9,141 nucleotides of DNA. Origin: Crenothrix polyspora. Its GTDB lineage: Bacteria > Pseudomonadota > Gammaproteobacteria > Methylococcales > Methylomonadaceae. The position numbers and the translations under genes are program-made. The notes under the pieces are model-generated. The model did not search any database. It was not told the DNA's origin and saw only the letters and a program-made list of their open reading frames with translations. The stretch lies in the NCBI GenBank assembly GCA_945903675.1, contig CAMDOP010000120.1, positions 1-9,141 on the forward strand, read 5' to 3'. Each line of letters starts with the position of its first letter. Within the stretch, counting starts at the first letter, position 1. Positions 6,573-9,141 of this stretch are shown piece by piece.

Positions 6573-8237
6573 TTAATGAGTGGTTGTAAATTTATCGACT
6601 AAGCCAGTCACTCTTTGCACCCTTTGGCGTACTGTACTAGAAAAAACAGACTTATTAGCGACCAATTTAATGGTCTTTTTTGCTCTAGTGATGGCAGTAT
6701 AAAGTAGTTCTTTCGTTAATATTGGGTTGCTGTTTTCTGGCAATATAATTAGAACTTCTTCAAATTCTGATCCTTGGCTTTTATGTATAGTCATGACAAA
6801 AACTGTTTCACAATGGGGAATGCGAGCCGGCAAGTATTTTCTAATACTACCGTCAGCTCGTTGAAAAAACACCCGAAGTTGATCTTCTTGTTCCTTATCG
6901 CGCAAACAAATTCCGATATCACCATTGTAAAGTTGTAAGGCGGCATTATTTTCTGTGATCATTATTGGCCTGCCGGAATACCATGCTCCTGATAAATGAA
7001 TCAGCTTTATTTCAGATAGTGATTTTTCTACGGCTAGTGTAATGTCGGACACACCATTTTTTCCTAGTCGGGTTGCACATAAGGCTTGAAAGCGATTGAA
7101 CGCTTTATAAATATCACCAAACTCAGCCCCAGTAGTAATGAGTTGTAAATATGTTATTTGTTGCTTAGTGATATAGTCGATTAAATCAGTTTCTAATAGA
7201 GCAATATTTTTATTGCCAGCTTCTAATAGCTGCCAAGCCTCATTATCTTGTTGGTTATTAATAGCGAACGCTAAATTTTTAATATTTTCATCAAAGCGAT
7301 GTGATTTTTGTAGTTCTAGTGTTTGCTGTGGTAAAGCCATAATAAGATCTGCCAGCACTGCTCCTGACTCTACAGAGGCTAATTGATCTTTGTCGCCTAG
7401 TAGTATCAGTCTGGCTCCAGGTTTTAAGGCATCTATTAATTTACTCATTAATGCCAAATCAACCATTGAGGCCTCATCAACGACAACCAGATCATAAACT
7501 AAGGGATGTTTGGCATTATGTCGAAAATAGGGCGATGGCGGCTTTGCTCCTAATAAGCGATGCAGGGTTGTTACTGATTCAGGTATTGCAGACTTTATCG
7601 CAGCTATACAAGGTAATGCTGCTTTGTTAAAGCCTATGGATTCTTGTAGGCGCATTGCAGCTTTGCCTGTGGGAGCTGCTAAAGCAATGAGTAGTGGTTG
7701 ATCTGATAACTCTTGTAATAGGGCTAGGATTTTGACGACGGTGGTTGTTTTCCCTGTCCCTGGTCCACCGGTAATCATGCAGAAAGCTTGATTTACAGCC
7801 ATGATGGCTGCCGCACGCTGCCAGTCAATGGTGTCTGAGGTGCCGAAATATCGATCAAACAGTGTGCTTAAGTCGGTAGGTGTTTTTAGCTCATTGCTGA
7901 CCTTTTTTTGGGTCATTTTAGATAGTTGCAGTGCTAAACGACTTTCATAATGCCAATAACGATGAAGATATAAGCGATCTTGTTCAATGACAAGGGGCAG
8001 TGCGGGCGTAGCATTGTGGTTGTTAGTGTTTGTTAATGCCAGTCCAGAAGCTAGAATTAATATTTGCTCCTCTTTATTTATTTGAATGCAGCTGTGTCCT
8101 TGTCCTTGTTCAAATGATAATGACATCATTAGATTTTCAAAGTCTTGTTTTTGCGATGAGTCTAGCAATGAACGTTCGCTAAGAAAGCGAGCGAAAACCA
8201 TATCAAGTCGGCTAAAGGGTTGTTTTTCGTAAGTCAT
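6573..8237 (-). CDS. recD: Exodeoxyribonuclease V (RecBCD) subunit alpha, RecD helicase
   Basis: RecD is the fast 5'-3' DNA helicase of RecBCD, which processes double-strand ends for recombination and degrades foreign linear DNA. From the ATG at 8237 the protein has 554 residues (E. coli 608). Superfamily 1 motifs are in order: GGPGTGKTTT (157-166, Walker A), AAPTGKAA (187-194), TLHRLLGA (224-231), VVVDEASMVD (251-260, Walker B), LLGDKDQLASVESGA (279-293), QKSHRF (310-315), NGDIGI (438-443), MTIHKSQGSEF (482-492) and LLYTAITRAKK (511-521). All catalytic motifs appear intact; the shortness comes from the N-terminal domain and from the region just after QKSHRF. A TTG at 8288 would add 17 polar residues. 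Neither start has a Shine-Dalgarno sequence. I prefer ATG because LDMVFARFL then falls near the N-terminus, as in E. coli. recB and recC are not adjacent. Confidence 0.94.
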   Translation of the reverse strand: MTYEKQPFSRLDMVFARFLSERSLLDSSQKQDFENLMMSLSFEQGQGHSCIQINKEEQILILASGLALTNTNNHNATPALPLVIEQDRLYLHRYWHYESRLALQLSKMTQKKVSNELKTPTDLSTLFDRYFGTSDTIDWQRAAAIMAVNQAFCMITGGPGTGKTTTVVKILALLQELSDQPLLIALAAPTGKAAMRLQESIGFNKAALPCIAAIKSAIPESVTTLHRLLGAKPPSPYFRHNAKHPLVYDLVVVDEASMVDLALMSKLIDALKPGARLILLGDKDQLASVESGAVLADLIMALPQQTLELQKSHRFDENIKNLAFAINNQQDNEAWQLLEAGNKNIALLETDLIDYITKQQITYLQLITTGAEFGDIYKAFNRFQALCATRLGKNGVSDITLAVEKSLSEIKLIHLSGAWYSGRPIMITENNAALQLYNGDIGICLRDKEQEDQLRVFFQRADGSIRKYLPARIPHCETVFVMTIHKSQGSEFEEVLIILPENSNPILTKELLYTAITRAKKTIKLVANKSVFSSTVRQRVQRVTGLVDKFTTTH

Positions 8238-8286
8238 ATGACCGAATTCATTATGTGTTTTTTTGTTAGTAATAGTCACTTGAGCC

Positions 8287-8367
8287 AAGAGGCTATTTAA
8301 TTAAAGCCGCTTAACGTGTTTAGTTTTTTTAGTAAGTTAACAGCATTATTATAATCGATAGCCTCTT
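8287..8367. repeat. Widely spaced 10-bp inverted repeat in the recD/acyltransferase gap
   Basis: AAGAGGCTAT (8287-8296) and ATAGCCTCTT (8358-8367) are perfect complements separated by 61 bases, enclosing most of the divergent control region. Five T follow the GCCTC of the right arm (8366-8370). It could be two half-sites of a looping repressor, a long-loop RNA hairpin, or chance. I see no further support for any of these. Confidence 0.4.
8328..8355 (+). promoter_or_regulatory. Possible promoter of the acyltransferase gene
   Basis: A perfect TATAAT lies at 8350-8355, 33 bases before the acyltransferase ATG. The best -35 is TTTAGT (8328-8333) at 16 bases, a poor match. The -10 box is convincing in position; the promoter as a whole is tentative. 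Confidence 0.35.
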
Positions 8368-8377
8368 TTTAGGTTAA
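8348..8377 (-). promoter_or_regulatory. Possible promoter of recD
   Basis: On the minus strand TTAACC (8377 to 8372; four of six matches) and TATAAT (8353 to 8348) are 18 bases apart. The -10 box shares six bases with the plus-strand -10 box because ATTATAAT (8348-8355) is a palindrome. The leader to the recD ATG at 8237 would be about 100 bases. Confidence 0.35.
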
Positions 8378-8388
8378 ATACCCGTAGC

Positions 8389-9141
8389 ATGTTTATACAA
8401 ATACAACACTTTTCTAAACAACAAACAACTATCCTAAAGGGACTGGGGATCTTGTTGATAGCCTTGCACAATTTTTATCATAATTTAACGCCCGTTATGG
8501 GTGAAAACGAATTTAGCTTTTCTGACGCAATATTCTGGAATTATTACCACGCCTTACAGGTGAGCCCAGAAAATGTGTTAAGAATGTTATTTAGTTATTT
8601 TGGGCATTACGGTGTGCAAGTATTTATATTTTTTAGTAGCTATGGCTTAACCAGAAAATACGAGCAACAGCCGTTTATTATGAGTCAATTTCTAGTAGAC
8701 TGGATTAAGAAAATTTATCTGTCTTTTTTATTATGTATAGTCATTTATATTATCTTAGCTTTATTTAAAGCTGAATTCTTATCAGATGACAAAATAGTTT
8801 ATTGGGATAGTTTGTTATGGAAGGTTTTGCTGGTTTCGAATTTTATGCCAGGACAGGCATTGATGCCCGTTGGCTCATGGTGGTTTATTCCCTTTATTTT
8901 TCAGGTCTATCTCCTCTTTCCTTGGCTCTTAAAGTATTATAAAAAACATGGCAGTAAGTTTCTTGTTTTCGTTTCTTTACTTGGTGTGTTGCTAGAGCTC
9001 CAGTTTAATGTTGGCCTAATAGAACAGCACCTTAATATTAAATATACGGTTTTTGGTCATCTGCCGGTGCTATGTTTAGGTGTGTACTTTGCTAAGCAAG
9101 AGCACATCTCTGTATGGTTGTTCTCAGTAGTCGTAGTACTG
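8389..9141 (+). CDS. Acyltransferase-3 family membrane protein (partial, 3' end missing)
   Basis: An open frame of 251 codons runs from an ATG at 8389 to the window edge without a stop. The product looks like an integral membrane acyltransferase (acyltransferase 3 family), enzymes that move acetyl or other acyl groups onto cell-surface glycans or similar acceptors. Support comes from ILKGLGILLIALHNFYH (15-31), with His27 and His31 in the first membrane helix where the family has its conserved His, and from GVQVFIFFSSYGLTRKY (75-91), the counterpart of the family's FxxSGY segment. WWFIPFIFQVYLLFPWLL (164-181) and LPVLCLGVYFA (225-235) also fit. About seven membrane segments are visible, and family members of 330-400 residues would need roughly another third. 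The acceptor cannot be predicted. No good Shine-Dalgarno sequence is present (AGG 15 bases upstream). It is transcribed away from recD. Confidence 0.8.
   Translation, partial: MFIQIQHFSKQQTTILKGLGILLIALHNFYHNLTPVMGENEFSFSDAIFWNYYHALQVSPENVLRMLFSYFGHYGVQVFIFFSSYGLTRKYEQQPFIMSQFLVDWIKKIYLSFLLCIVIYIILALFKAEFLSDDKIVYWDSLLWKVLLVSNFMPGQALMPVGSWWFIPFIFQVYLLFPWLLKYYKKHGSKFLVFVSLLGVLLELQFNVGLIEQHLNIKYTVFGHLPVLCLGVYFAKQEHISVWLFSVVVVL

Noticed and set aside
8238..8288. TTG at 8288 as the start of RecD.
   Set aside because: It is a rare start without a Shine-Dalgarno sequence and adds only a polar 17-residue stretch with no family support. It cannot be wholly excluded.

Overview
The window looks like a stretch of core chromosome from an AT-rich gammaproteobacterium (about 40% G+C by eye). 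The evidence is the block ispB (plus strand) facing away from rplU-rpmA-obgE-proB (minus strand), an arrangement I know from Pseudomonas and related Gammaproteobacteria. Other support comes from an E. coli-like L21 of 103 residues, an L27 without the N-terminal extension seen in Firmicutes, and a RecBCD-type RecD. I cannot fix the genus from this sequence.

Layout from left to right. Positions 1-265 carry no convincing gene, only a possible terminator hairpin at the very edge. A minus-strand series then reads right to left: rplU, rpmA, obgE, proB and mgtE, followed by a possible 48-codon small gene and a 144-residue protein with one membrane anchor and no recognisable family. A hairpin with T-tracts separates rpmA from obgE, so the abundant ribosomal-protein message is probably cut down before the GTPase and proline-biosynthesis genes. 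obgE and proB overlap by 14 bases. Positions 5291-5553 form the divergent control region: a near-consensus sigma70 promoter drives rplU leftward, and a weaker one drives ispB rightward. ispB ends 8 bases from the end of recD, which converges on it from the minus strand. recD faces away from an acyltransferase-3 family membrane protein that runs off the right edge.

Most of these genes are housekeeping. L21 and L27 are parts of the 50S ribosomal subunit and Obg is a GTPase of 50S assembly. ProB starts proline synthesis, MgtE carries Mg2+, IspB makes the side chain of respiratory quinone, and RecD is a helicase subunit of the RecBCD recombination nuclease. The accessory parts are the two small genes beyond mgtE and the acyltransferase at the right edge. 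I found no mobile element, CRISPR array, tRNA, rRNA or recognisable defence system, and I do not claim a new system. The items most worth checking are the small-gene pair after mgtE, the direction-biased terminator inside the ribosomal operon, and the symmetrical control region between recD and the acyltransferase.
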